Shown here one piece after another: positions 21,376-30,404 of a DNA stretch of 64,000 nt; the first letter of the stretch is position 1, and each line of letters starts with the position of its first letter. This stretch comes from Ceratorhiza oryzae-sativae (lineage: Eukaryota; Basidiomycota; Agaricomycetes; Cantharellales; Ceratobasidiaceae). The stretch spans positions 1,054,001-1,118,000 of the forward strand of contig JARWMV010000237.1 in NCBI GenBank assembly GCA_030998015.1, in the 5' to 3' direction. The notes beneath the pieces are model-generated. The model did no database searches and was not told the DNA's origin. It saw nothing but the letters and a program-made list of their open reading frames with translations. Both the position numbers and the translations under genes were made by a program.

Positions 21376-24033
21376 ACCTGAAAGGAACTAGAGTTTATGA
21401 TCAATGTAAGAAAGCTCACCAAGAAGGGTTACCTGTCCCCAGGTTTATTACACCTGACTCCAAAGGAAAGGTCATACTGACTGGGGGGGCTGATGGTACT
21501 GAAACTTTTGACTATGAAGATACTTGGAATGAAGACTTTGAAGAAACTGAAGTACACATAGAGCAAGTCATTGCCTACTGGTCAAGACTTCTCAAATCAG
21601 CTGAGACAAGGTATTCAGCCACTGAGAGAGAAGCTCTAGGTGTAAGAGATGGTCTAGTGAAATTCCACATGTATCTTGAAGGTGCTAAAGTTGTAGATGT
21701 CAGATCATGCTGCCCTTAAATGGAGTAAGACTTACCAAACTGTGAACAGAAGACTATCTGGCTATGGCATAGTAATAGCAGCCTTTCCAGACTTAGTAAT
21801 AGTTCATAGAGCTGGCAAAGTCCATACTAATGTTGACCCAATCTCTAGACTAAGAAGAAGGATCCCTAGACAAGATGGACCTTTAGCAGACTTATCAACC
21901 CCTCTTACTTTTAACAATGACACTAAAGATGCCTTGAAGAATCTGTACCAAGAAATAGGTGTAGACTTTGAAAAGGATTTGCTAGTCCAGTCAACTATGC
22001 ATGCTTTAGCCAATGAAGAAAAGCCTTCCAAAGGTTTTAGGACAAGGTTTAAGGTAAGAAACAAAGTATATAAAGCTAATATCTCTCTTGCTACATCAGG
22101 TTTGAATGAGTTACACATCAGTATTAATGAATCTGAAGTTAATTGCTTTTATGAAGCATACACTAATGATCCCCATTTTGCTGATGTACTCAAGAAGCTG
22201 CAAGGTGAGTATGATCATCTAAATCCACCCTACAAACAATACAGGATTGGAGAAAATGGTCTTATTTACTTTTGCAGAGATGACAATTACAAGCTGTGTG
22301 TCCCTAAAGACTTACAGAAGGAAGTAGTAGCTGAAATACATGACTCTCTTCAAGAAGGAGCTCATGCTGACTACCATAGGACCTACAACAAAGTAGCTTC
22401 TACCTACTACTGGCCTAAGATGGTACAAGTCATTAAGGAATATGTGCACACTTGTGATATTTGTCAAAAGGCTAAGCCCAAAAGACATGGACAAAGAGGT
22501 TTTCTTCAATCTATTCCAATTCCTAGTCAGCCTTTTGAAGTAGTAACCATGGATTTTATAATGGATCTTCCTCCTAGCAATGGATTTAATGCCATATTAA
22601 CTATAGTTGATAAATTAACTAAGTGTGTGCACTTTATCCCTTGCAATACTTCTATCAACAAGGAAGAGACTGCCAAACTATTCCATGCACATATATGGAC
22701 CAAGTATGGTCTCCCAAGACAGGCTATTACTGACAGAGACTCTAGATGGACAGGAGCCTTTTGGGAACACTTAACCTCTTTGGTTGGAATTCAGAGATCA
22801 TGTCACAAGCTGACATGCATATATCCACTCTATAATATTTTCTTGATTTATTACATTTTATGAGATCCTTTCAAAAACATACTTGCCTTTTTTGGTATAT
22901 CTGTGTCATGTGATTCAGGGGATGTTCTGGACTGATAACCAAGATGTATTTCAACTCTGATGTGAAATTCTGCAGTTCCACAGTTGCTTCTATCACTTCT
23001 ATCTCTTATCAGACGTGACTCACTGTACAGACTTGTTTGTTATGATGTGGCTCATATCATGTATATAAACTGGGTCAAGTTTGCAGAGGACTCCTCAAGA
23101 ACTTGACCTCTTGTCAAACAAGTTCTTTTCTTTTCTTATTACTTTCTTTGTTGCCTGACTTGTTGCCATTGACAGATCACTTACTACAGCTTACCATCCA
23201 CATGCTGATGGACAGAGTGAGATTATGAACCAAACCCTAGAGATTGCCTTAAGAGCTTTTGTCTTTCCTTCAATGGACAATTGGAGTGACCTCCTAAATG
23301 ATTTTAGCTTTGCTTACAACACCATGGAGCATACATCTACAGGATTTACACCTTCTTATCTTCTTTTAGGATTTGAACCACTTTGACCCTCAGATTTACT
23401 TACTTCTACTGGTAAAGCTTTAGCCAGACCCTCTGTAGAAGATCCTAAGGCTATGAACTTCAATGAGATGATGAAAGCAATTTGCTCTCAAGCTCAGGAT
23501 GCCTTTAAATTGGCTCAGGTTCACATGGAGGATCAATACAACAAGAACCATAGTTATCTTGATCTACAGGAAGGAGATTTGGTCATGTTGGACCCACATT
23601 CCCTGAACCTGCTGAGAAATCAGAAGGGAAAAGGAAGGAAACTCCAGATGAAGTATGATGGTCCCTTTGAAGTTCTAGAAAAGCTTTCAGATGTAACTTA
23701 TCACATCAAGATTCCAGCCAGCTACAAGATTCACCCTGTGATTAATATAGCTCATCTGGAACCTTATCATAGAGATAAAGATGGTACAGACTGTCCCAAG
23801 AAACATCTGAATAGATCTGACTTTGACAAGGAACCTGAATGGGAAGTGGAAGAGATTCTGGATGAAAAGATGATCAAGAAAGGACAAAGAAAACAGCATT
23901 GATATCTTACAAGATTTGTGGGTTATCCACCTGAATGGGATGAATGGTTATCCAGGCAGCAGTTGACAAATGCTCCCAGGATTCTCAAGGAATGGGAACT
24001 TAAGCAACACCTCAAGATGTCTAAGAAGTCTTA
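21376..24033 (+). pseudogene. Element A RNase H, integrase and chromodomain, broken
   Basis: RNase H tail (Ala-Thr-Glu-Arg-Glu-Ala near 21,620), then a frame change near 21,700 into integrase: an HHCC zinc domain (about 22,365-22,470), a catalytic core with Asp in Met-Asp-Phe-Ile-Met-Asp (22,550) and Asp in Thr-Asp-Arg-Asp (22,730), and Glu in Gln-Ser-Glu (23,217) beyond LTR E. In-frame TGA at 23384-23386 and 23900-23902 interrupt the C-terminal domain and the chromodomain (Glu-Trp-Glu-Val-Glu-Glu-Ile near 23,840; Gly-Tyr-Pro-Pro-Glu-Trp-Asp-Glu-Trp near 23,925). The chromodomain would direct integration to marked chromatin in active relatives. It ends at TAA 24031-24033. Confidence 0.85.
22801..23175 (+). 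repeat. LTR E: solo LTR of element B family in the integrase of A (375 bp)
   Basis: TGTCACAAGCTGACATGC...CCATTGACA, perfect TSD GATCA (22796-22800 and 23176-23180), in the opposite orientation to element B. TATATAAA at about 23,062 precedes TCAAGAACTTGACCT (about 23,096), repeating the promoter and RNA-start layout used for the self-priming inference. Confidence 0.92.
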
Positions 24034-24153
24034 ACCCTTTCCTGAAAATCATTCCAAGAACAACATGTGATTTCTCTGTTGTTTGTTTACTGACAAAGTC
24101 ATTTTGTAGACATAAATCAGCTAGCATTTACCACTGGAAACACCACACCAACC

Positions 24154-24357
24154 ATGGCCAACCTCATTCTCATCATTGCTGTTACTCTCCCAATCACCCT
24201 CATGGTAATTGCCACTCTTTACTACCTCTACAGTCTAGGAGAAGACTTCCTATGGGTTGCACCTGGACAAAAGGTAGTGCTGGAGTACTCCAACCTGGAG
24301 TGGACCATCACTGTCACTGGCAGAGTGGTGATCACTCTGCCATACAAGCTGGTGTAG
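24154..24357 (+). CDS. Small single-pass membrane peptide 3' of Pol in element A (67 aa)
   Basis: ATG at 24154 in a good context (ACCATGG). Residues 4-27 are a strongly hydrophobic membrane segment with Leu, Ile and Val, then a short soluble part of about 40 residues that looks beta-rich. There is no Cys pair or signal cleavage site I would trust. It starts about 120 bp after the Pol stop, the position of env-like or other accessory genes in LTR elements. Function is unknown. A chance ORF remains possible, but the intact frame, the start context and the clear membrane segment argue for coding. Confidence 0.45.
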   Translation: MANLILIIAVTLPITLMVIATLYYLYSLGEDFLWVAPGQKVVLEYSNLEWTITVTGRVVITLPYKLV

Positions 24358-24441
24358 CTCAGCAGGCAGAGAACCCTCTGGACTATCAAGCCAGCCAACA
24401 TCCTCTCCATTGCCTTGGTGAGGAATTGCAGGCAGTACAGT

Positions 24442-25752
24442 TGTTACAGGTCAGAGTACACTAGAATATCTAGAGCTTAAGGAAAAGTAGATACGTTAGT
24501 ATACACTAATTGTACTTAATACTTCCTAGACTAGAGTAAGAAGGCTCAAAGTAGTTGCAATGCAATCAAGTAACACTCAAGGTAGTCTTAATATTTCACA
24601 GTGTAAACTGACTAATTTATAGGTATAAAGAGCAAGACTACTATGGTCAGGTTCCCTTAGATATCTTAAATGTAGTTCAGCCCTAGTTGCTTGGACTAAC
24701 TGATACTAATCTTAATACTAGACTTAAGCAATAGCTTATAGGATAGATGGTGGGCTGCCTAATGCATGTACTTCCTCAGCTACAGGTACTTAGATTTCCT
24801 CTAATAGCTGTTACTTAATGTCATGCTCAATCAGGCAATATTTTATCCTTATATAACTCTGTATATAAGATACAATGAATCAGACAGTATATAACTAATA
24901 TGGTACTTTATTCCTCAGTACTAGTTATATAAGAAATCACACACAGACAAGAGAAAAATAGAAAGAGAAAAAGGAAACCAATAACCAGTCTGGGTTGAGT
25001 AGAGGAGTGAAGGTGGTCTGGAAGGGCCTCAGAGGAGGTCCTTTTATACCCTGAGGAGGGCATTCCAGAGCCAAATAGATGCATGCATGCCAGTGCAATC
25101 ATCAAAAGAGGGTACTGCTATACTTGGGGTACACCCTAGCCCAGAATAGGATGAAAGAGTAAAGACAGGGTGTGGATCAAAGGCATTGATGCATCTGAGA
25201 CCTGCTATTGGCTTGTAGATCATATTATCATAGTATATACATGTAATGAACGGAGGCTACATCTCAGTGAGTCATAAAGTGAGTCAGAGAAGCTTCTGGA
25301 TCAATTTGGAAGGCTCTCCTGACTCACTGGAGTCATTAGATCTTGATTGATGGTCCAGTAAGATTCTAATGATCTTCGGGCCATTCCAGTGCAAGGATCT
25401 GGTGGATTGTGAGGATCTTCAGGCAGCAGATACTGCCAAAGATTGGCTATTGATGGAGCATAAGATCACTTTGATAGCATAAGCGGTTGCTGAGATATGA
25501 GCAGTGCGATGTTGTAATCAATATCTCCTGATAAGAGGAAATATTGCAACCTCTATATCTCTCTGAGTTCTTAAGATAAAATCATGATAAAAGATGCGTT
25601 GGAAAGAGGAGATTTTGTACTATATAATGGAATACAAATAGTACAAATTCAGATGCATACAAATTCATTTAATTTCAGGAAAATTACAGAGGCATTGCTT
25701 GAGGTTGGCAGAGCAGACTAAATTAATAGAAAAATGTTAGTGATCCATAACA
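24442..25752 (-). repeat. Solo LTR of A family in the 3' region of element A (1311 bp)
   Basis: TGTTACAGGTC...GATCCATAACA, - orientation, perfect TSD ACAGT (24437-24441 and 25753-25757). CpG sites kept in the copies at 14.4 and 21.0 kb are largely TG or CA here (around 25,390-25,450). Confidence 0.93.
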
Positions 25753-25757
25753 ACAGT

Positions 25758-26380
25758 CCTTACAGGGGCCCAGGCAACAGAGGCATGCTATTTATCCTGC
25801 CAGACCATCCATACTGTAAGTCCAAAATCTATTTACTAGGTTTAATGCTTATGGTACTGGACAGATCAAATGCAAGGGATGGAGTGACAGCAATACTTAG
25901 GATCTTTTCTGCAGCTGTAGATAAGATTACCCAGGCTTGGTAAGTCAGATCTCTCCTGATCATCTTATCAAGTCCTCTGATCTACTTGGATTGATCACAT
26001 CTAGTCCCCATCCAGAAACCTTTCCCCCTATCTTCCCTTTAAGTCTTGTACCAGAACTTTCTGTATATAGATTTAAAGTATAAAGTTGTCTGATCCCCTA
26101 AGCAATCATCAGAATGAGTCACTGCAAAGTAATCTCAGTTGACTGGTTGGACTGATCACCAGCTGCAAGGTTTAAGGACTAGATAAGAAAGATCTGGAAG
26201 GATCAGCATGTGATAACTGTACAGATAACAGCAGGGTGCACTCTATTTGGCCAGTTACAAGCTTCTTTTACTTGGAGTAAGCTTCCTATTGGCAACTGGA
26301 TGTGAAATACATGCAGTATAAGATTTTTCTGTTGTCTCTAAGGTGCTACAGCTGTATACTGCACAGTTTACCCTCTAAAC
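25758..26380. other. Non-coding 3' segment of element A
   Basis: AT-rich sequence between the solo LTR and the next accessory ORF. No extended frame, LTR end or RNA gene is visible. It may be a spacer or the promoter region of the following ORF. Confidence 0.4.
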
Positions 26381-27215
26381 ATGTCTGACTACTCAATTGA
26401 ACATCCCCAGACTCCCAGCACTCATCTAGACATTCTGGAGCATCACTTTATGGGCCTCAGATGGGAATGCACTAGGGTGCAATCTCAAAATAGGCAGAAT
26501 AGGTGACAATCTAGAAGGGAGGGCATTGAGCCTGCCCCAGATGTGCCTCTTCCAGTGTATCTCAATCCAGCACCCTCTCCCCTCTATCCTCCACTTCCAA
26601 CTTATCCATTGGAAGCTCCCAGTCAAGGCCCTCATCTTGGGATTGGATGGCTGACTCCCCCCTCTCCAGGGTTGGAGCCAACCCCATTTTATCTGGTTTT
26701 GATACATGGATGGGGCAGGAGGGATAAATGGCCTGTGCCTCCCCCAAGGAGCACAAGCCCTGTTACTATGAGGAATTCCTGGAGAGAATGGATTGGTAAG
26801 TTCTTGACTTTGATTGAGTCAAGATCTAAAGCTGATCTGTTTTGGGATTATGCACATTGGCCCCATGAGGCTCCCAGAGAGCCTTCCATACTCTCTGACA
26901 AGCCTAGTGATGGGGAATATGACTCAGGAGAAGATCTTCCTGAATATCAGTGAGTTCACTTCTTTTGAGTCAAGATCTAAAGTTGACTTGTTTAGACTTG
27001 CTTACCCTCCTTCCCCTTCTCCTGAATATCAGCCAGAATCACTCTCTGACTCAATTTCTGATGGAACTGAGTCATCTGGTGACCTTCTGGTGATGGAGTT
27101 GGCCTTAGAAAGTAGGGTACAGGAGTTGAATAGGGAACTGGTGGAAGAAGTAGGAAACCTCAGAGCTGCTCAAAGATGTCTGAGGGATATCATGGAGACT
27201 CATGACATGTACTAG
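26381..27215 (+). pseudogene. Element A accessory ORF: Pro-rich, acidic, coiled-coil tail
   Basis: ATG at 26381 opens a frame with a TGA at 26504-26506, then continues to 26953. A second frame carries the sense on to 27215. The switch coincides with an imperfect internal duplication of about 151 bp (units starting near 26816 and 26967, both encoding Glu-Ser-Arg-Ser-Lys), which by its length changes frame. The product is Pro-rich, then Ser/Asp/Glu-rich, and ends in a short Leu/Glu/Arg helix likely to coil. I do not recognise the family. Confidence 0.4.
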
Positions 27216-27317
27216 ATTGGCTTGCTTGAAATTCATGTGATTGTCCCCCACTTCCACCTGTATGAACTTAAGGGACAACCCTGTAACTTCAAGGAGAAAA
27301 CTAAGACATCTCTTAGC

Positions 27318-27325
27318 TATAAAGG
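27318..27325 (+). promoter_or_regulatory. Internal TATA box before the 334-aa accessory ORF
   Basis: TATAAAGG lies 97 nt upstream of the ATG at 27422. It is followed by a CT-rich leader (TCTACTACTCTTTTATCTTC and similar) and an ACC-like context at the ATG, the usual look of a fungal gene promoter. It suggests a separate transcript for the last ORF of element A. Confidence 0.45.
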
Positions 27326-27421
27326 CAGCCATTGAGAGCCCTCTCTCCTCAGTGGTTCAACACCCTCCAGTTCTACAGTTCTACTACTCTTTTATCTTCA
27401 TATTCTCATCTTCTTTCCACC

Positions 27422-28426
27422 ATGCAGAATCCTCCCTCCATGTTGAATGATGTCCAGATTTTGGCCAGCATCAACTCAATCCTGTCCTGCAAGCACTTCC
27501 ATGTGTTTGCTAGTGTCATGTGTCAGGGGGAGAGTAAGTTCTTCAGTGGCCCATCCATCCTTGAGTGCAAGTTCAGGGAGGGCATTGAAGTACAGCACAG
27601 TGTAGGTCAGAGCTGGTATAAGGATGGCTGGTACCTGAGTGACCAAACCATTCATGCTCTTACTGATGCTCTATTGCAAGTGTGCAACTGTGTTGCCACT
27701 TTCTGCAATGATGGAGGCCTTAAGAAGGCTGAGGCTTTGAACAGCTTTGGAGTGGACTTGCCTCTGTATGTGCAATTTAGGGTGGCAAATATTGCTTACC
27801 CTCTAGAGCCAGAAAAGGGTTTTCATATCCAGGACTGGCATGAGCCTTTTGATTCCTTCCCTGACCTGATCTACACAGTAGTTTGTCTCCAAATCTGGGG
27901 CAATCACATGCTGAGTGCCTTGAACCATCTGGCTTGCTCTAGAGGGCTTGTTCCAGATGAAGGACACTTGCTGGAACTTCCTCCTGTGCCCTGTGAGATT
28001 CTGGCATTTGCCCAGTGCACCTGGGATAAGTATTTGCTTGAACACCCTTATGGGAGCTGGGAGTTGCCTGCAGATGATGGAGTCCCTGCTGTTTGGGGAA
28101 ACAATGTACACTACCTGGTGGCCCTATCAGAGGAATATTCTCATAGGGCAGCTAAGGCTAAATATGAAGAATGGTGGGCAGGGCAGAAAGATAAGAAGCT
28201 TAATGCTCATCTTAGAGCTTTCTTTGGGGATAAAGCCTCTGAGACTGCAGAACCTTCTTTGAGCCCTGAACCATCTCTTGGAGATGAAGGGTCAGATTCT
28301 GAGACTCTCAGTGGCTCCTGCCCTCCTTCACCTCCCAGCTCTCCTGAACCTTGTCCTAACAACAAAGGAAAGGAAAGGGAGCACATTTACATCAGCTCTG
28401 ATGATGAGGGATATGATTCTCTCTAA
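27422..28426 (+). CDS. Element A 3' accessory protein, unknown (334 aa)
   Basis: Intact frame from ATG 27422 (ACCATGC) to TAA, ending about 20 bp before the purine tract of element A. The first about 240 residues look globular, with many Cys, Trp and aromatic residues and a Trp-rich, helix-like middle. The last about 80 are Ser/Pro/Glu-rich with an acidic end (Ser-Ser-Asp-Asp-Glu-Gly). There is no membrane segment, signal peptide, zinc knuckle or catalytic motif I can name. Its place is that of an env-like gene, but it does not look like a membrane glycoprotein. It may be a captured host gene or a regulatory protein. That it is intact while Pol carries stops is notable. Confidence 0.6.
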   Translation: MQNPPSMLNDVQILASINSILSCKHFHVFASVMCQGESKFFSGPSILECKFREGIEVQHSVGQSWYKDGWYLSDQTIHALTDALLQVCNCVATFCNDGGLKKAEALNSFGVDLPLYVQFRVANIAYPLEPEKGFHIQDWHEPFDSFPDLIYTVVCLQIWGNHMLSALNHLACSRGLVPDEGHLLELPPVPCEILAFAQCTWDKYLLEHPYGSWELPADDGVPAVWGNNVHYLVALSEEYSHRAAKAKYEEWWAGQKDKKLNAHLRAFFGDKASETAEPSLSPEPSLGDEGSDSETLSGSCPPSPPSSPEPCPNNKGKEREHIYISSDDEGYDSL

Positions 28427-28445
28427 TGTGAGTTGACATACCAGA

Positions 28446-28454
28446 CTGGGGGGG
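28446..28454 (+). promoter_or_regulatory. Polypurine-like tract of element A
   Basis: A run of seven G within CTGGGGGGG, three bases before the LTR start TGTTATGG. It links the LTR half at 28458 to element A and so assigns the preceding ORFs to that element. It is shorter than the tract in element B. Confidence 0.5.
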
Positions 28455-28457
28455 CTA

Positions 28458-29358
28458 TGTTATGGATCACTAACATTTTTCTATTAAGTTAGTCTGCTCT
28501 GCCAACCTCAAGTGATGTCTGTAATTAATTTGTGAAATACTTGAATTTGTATGCACTCCAAATTGTACTATTTTCCATTCCATTAATTAGTGCAAATTTC
28601 CTGCTTTCCAACGCATATTTTATTAAGTTTTTACAATAAGACTTCAGAAAGATACAGAGGTTGCAATATTTCCTCTTATCAGGAGATATTGATTACAACA
28701 TTGCACTGCTCATATCTTGGCAACCACTTATGCTATCAAAGCAATCTTATGCTCTATCAATAGCTAATCTTTGGCAGTATAGGCTGCCCAAAGATTGTCA
28801 TGATCCACCAGATCCTTGCACCAGAATGGCCCAAAGATCATTAGAATCTTACTGGACCATCAATCAAGATCTAATGACTCCAGTGAGTCAGGAGAGCCTT
28901 CCACATTGATCCAGAAGCTTCTCTGACTCACTGGAGTCATTAGATCTTGATTGATGGTCCAGTAAGATTCTAATGATCTTTGGGCCATTCTGGTGCAAGG
29001 ATCTGGTGGATCATGACAATCTTTGGGCAGCCTATACTGCCAAAGATTAGCTATTGATAGAGCATAAGATTGCTTTGATAGCATAAGTGGTTGCCAAGAT
29101 ATGAGCAGTGCAATGTTGTAATCAATATCTCCTGATAAGAGGAAATATTGCAACCTCTGTATCTTTCTGAAGTCTTATTGTAAAAACTTAATAAAATATG
29201 CGTTGGAAAGCAGGAAATTTGCACTAATTAATGGAATGGAAAATAGTACAATTTGGAGTGCATACAAATTCAAGTATTTCACAAATTAATTACAGAGGCA
29301 TCACTTGAGGTTGGCAGAGCAGACTAAAATAATAGAAAAATGTTAGTGATCCATAACA
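28458..29358. repeat. Palindromic remnant of the 3' LTR of element A
   Basis: The left arm, 28458-28891, is the first third of an A-family LTR in + orientation. The right arm, 28923-29358, is the same part in - orientation. The spacer is 31 bp. The arms are almost identical: they differ by a small indel near 28,520 and a few bases near the outer ends. The junction falls on a short inverted match (GTGAGTCAG...CTGACTCAC) that is present in normal LTRs as GTGAGTCAG and, further on, CTGACTCAC, which suggests fold-back template switching. The rest of the LTR is missing. Confidence 0.88.
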
Positions 29359-29369
29359 AGAGACCAGGT

Positions 29370-29993
29370 TGTGACATAATATTGATTGTAAAAATGGTGC
29401 ACATTGAACACTGCAGCCACTTGAGATTAGGACCACTCCACACAAAAGTGCTGTTCAAAGGGGTTTGGGCAGATTACCATGCAGAGCAAGGCCAGAATAC
29501 TTTATGGAGAATAAGTTAGACCTAAAATGACTGCTAATGCCACCAGAGATGCTTGTTGAGTGACTACAACCATAGTATATGGGATTTTAGACCAGAAACA
29601 ATGCAATCAGCTTGAATTGAAGCCCTTCAAGGCCTCCAAGGGCCAATTTCAAACTTTTGGCCTGAAAAATCCCTTCAAGGGGGTTCATTAGCCAAGTGGC
29701 TAGCCCCAAATTGATGATTATAAAATATGAATATACATAAATACATAAATGCATATTGAAGATGCCAGAATGAACTAGCAATTGCATGAATCATGTAGTA
29801 TGAATCTTGTACTTACTGTAACATTCTACAATGTACTAGAATGCCTTCTTTTTGTGTATATAAGGAGCTCTGTTTTGCTCTGTAGGTAGCCATCCACACA
29901 CTTGAATATAATATACTTTTATTCATCTAAATCATACTGTGTTCTGTGCATATAGCATGATATATACATATAGTTGTAGTATATATATCAACA
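29370..29993 (+). repeat. LTR-like sequence at the right edge of the island
   Basis: TGTGACATAAT at the left, a TATATAAGG box near 29,858, an AATATAATATAC poly(A)-like segment and an end at ATATCAACA give an LTR-like layout. No partner copy and no target duplication was found, so both ends are estimates. Right of it, composition and codon character change to host sequence. Confidence 0.35.
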
Positions 29994-30404
29994 ATGATTC
30001 ATAGCATTGAAGGACAAAAGAGCTGCAGAAACACAGATTTTCGTGGAGCAATCGTGGCTGAAAGTCGCCTGAACAATTCAATGCACATAATTTTTGAAAA
30101 TAATTTTAGCTATTATACAGAGCTGCCGTTCTCATACTCATGGAGGTACGCCGGATTTCTCAACTGTCTGAAAAACACAACCAAAACTTGGCTCGGCGCT
30201 TGGGAATACTTTTGCAAATCAGTATAAATGCGGTGAGCCCACACACCGATGCTGACGTAAGGCTATGTCTGTCATTCCCAGCTCGACGTAACACGACTTC
30301 GACGCGCGCCATGGGTTGCACGAGTTCACCTAGCCTCTCTTGCAGCCTTCTTGGACCTCACAGTGAATTCGCTTGCTAGTGCCTCTGATTACACGACTGC
30401 TACA

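Larger units (their letters stand above)
945..29358 (+). mobile_element. Element A: giant decayed Ty3/Gypsy LTR retrotransposon with nested insertions
   Basis: A + strand LTR retrotransposon forms the backbone of the island. In order it has a 5' LTR (945-2248), a tRNA-type primer site, a leader ORF, Gag (2771-6283), aspartic protease (6280-18344, interrupted), RT (18835-20061), RNase H, integrase and chromodomain (21376-24033), three 3' accessory ORFs, a purine tract and a 3' LTR remnant (28458-29358). Removing insertions and one copy of each TSD leaves about 13.1 kb from 5' LTR to 3' LTR, large for Ty3/Gypsy. The domain order RT-RNase H-integrase places it in Ty3/Gypsy, and the chromodomain suggests a chromovirus. 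Stops, frameshifts and the truncated 3' LTR make it inactive. The outer flanks (GATGC left, AGAGA right) do not form a target duplication, so the right end has been rearranged or the true ends are lost. Confidence 0.85.

Noticed and set aside
24350..24430. tRNA-like string GTGTAGCTCAGCAGGCAGAG after the membrane peptide
   Set aside because: It resembles an A box, but no B box (GGTTCRANTCC), anticodon arm or acceptor stem follows.
28458..29358. Palindrome as a terminal-inverted-repeat DNA transposon or MITE
   Set aside because: Both arms are recognisable A-family LTR sequence, no TSD flanks it, and a purine tract precedes the left arm.
29370..29993. Full LTR with confirmed ends at the island border
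   Set aside because: Kept only as a low-confidence feature: no second copy and no target duplication in the window.
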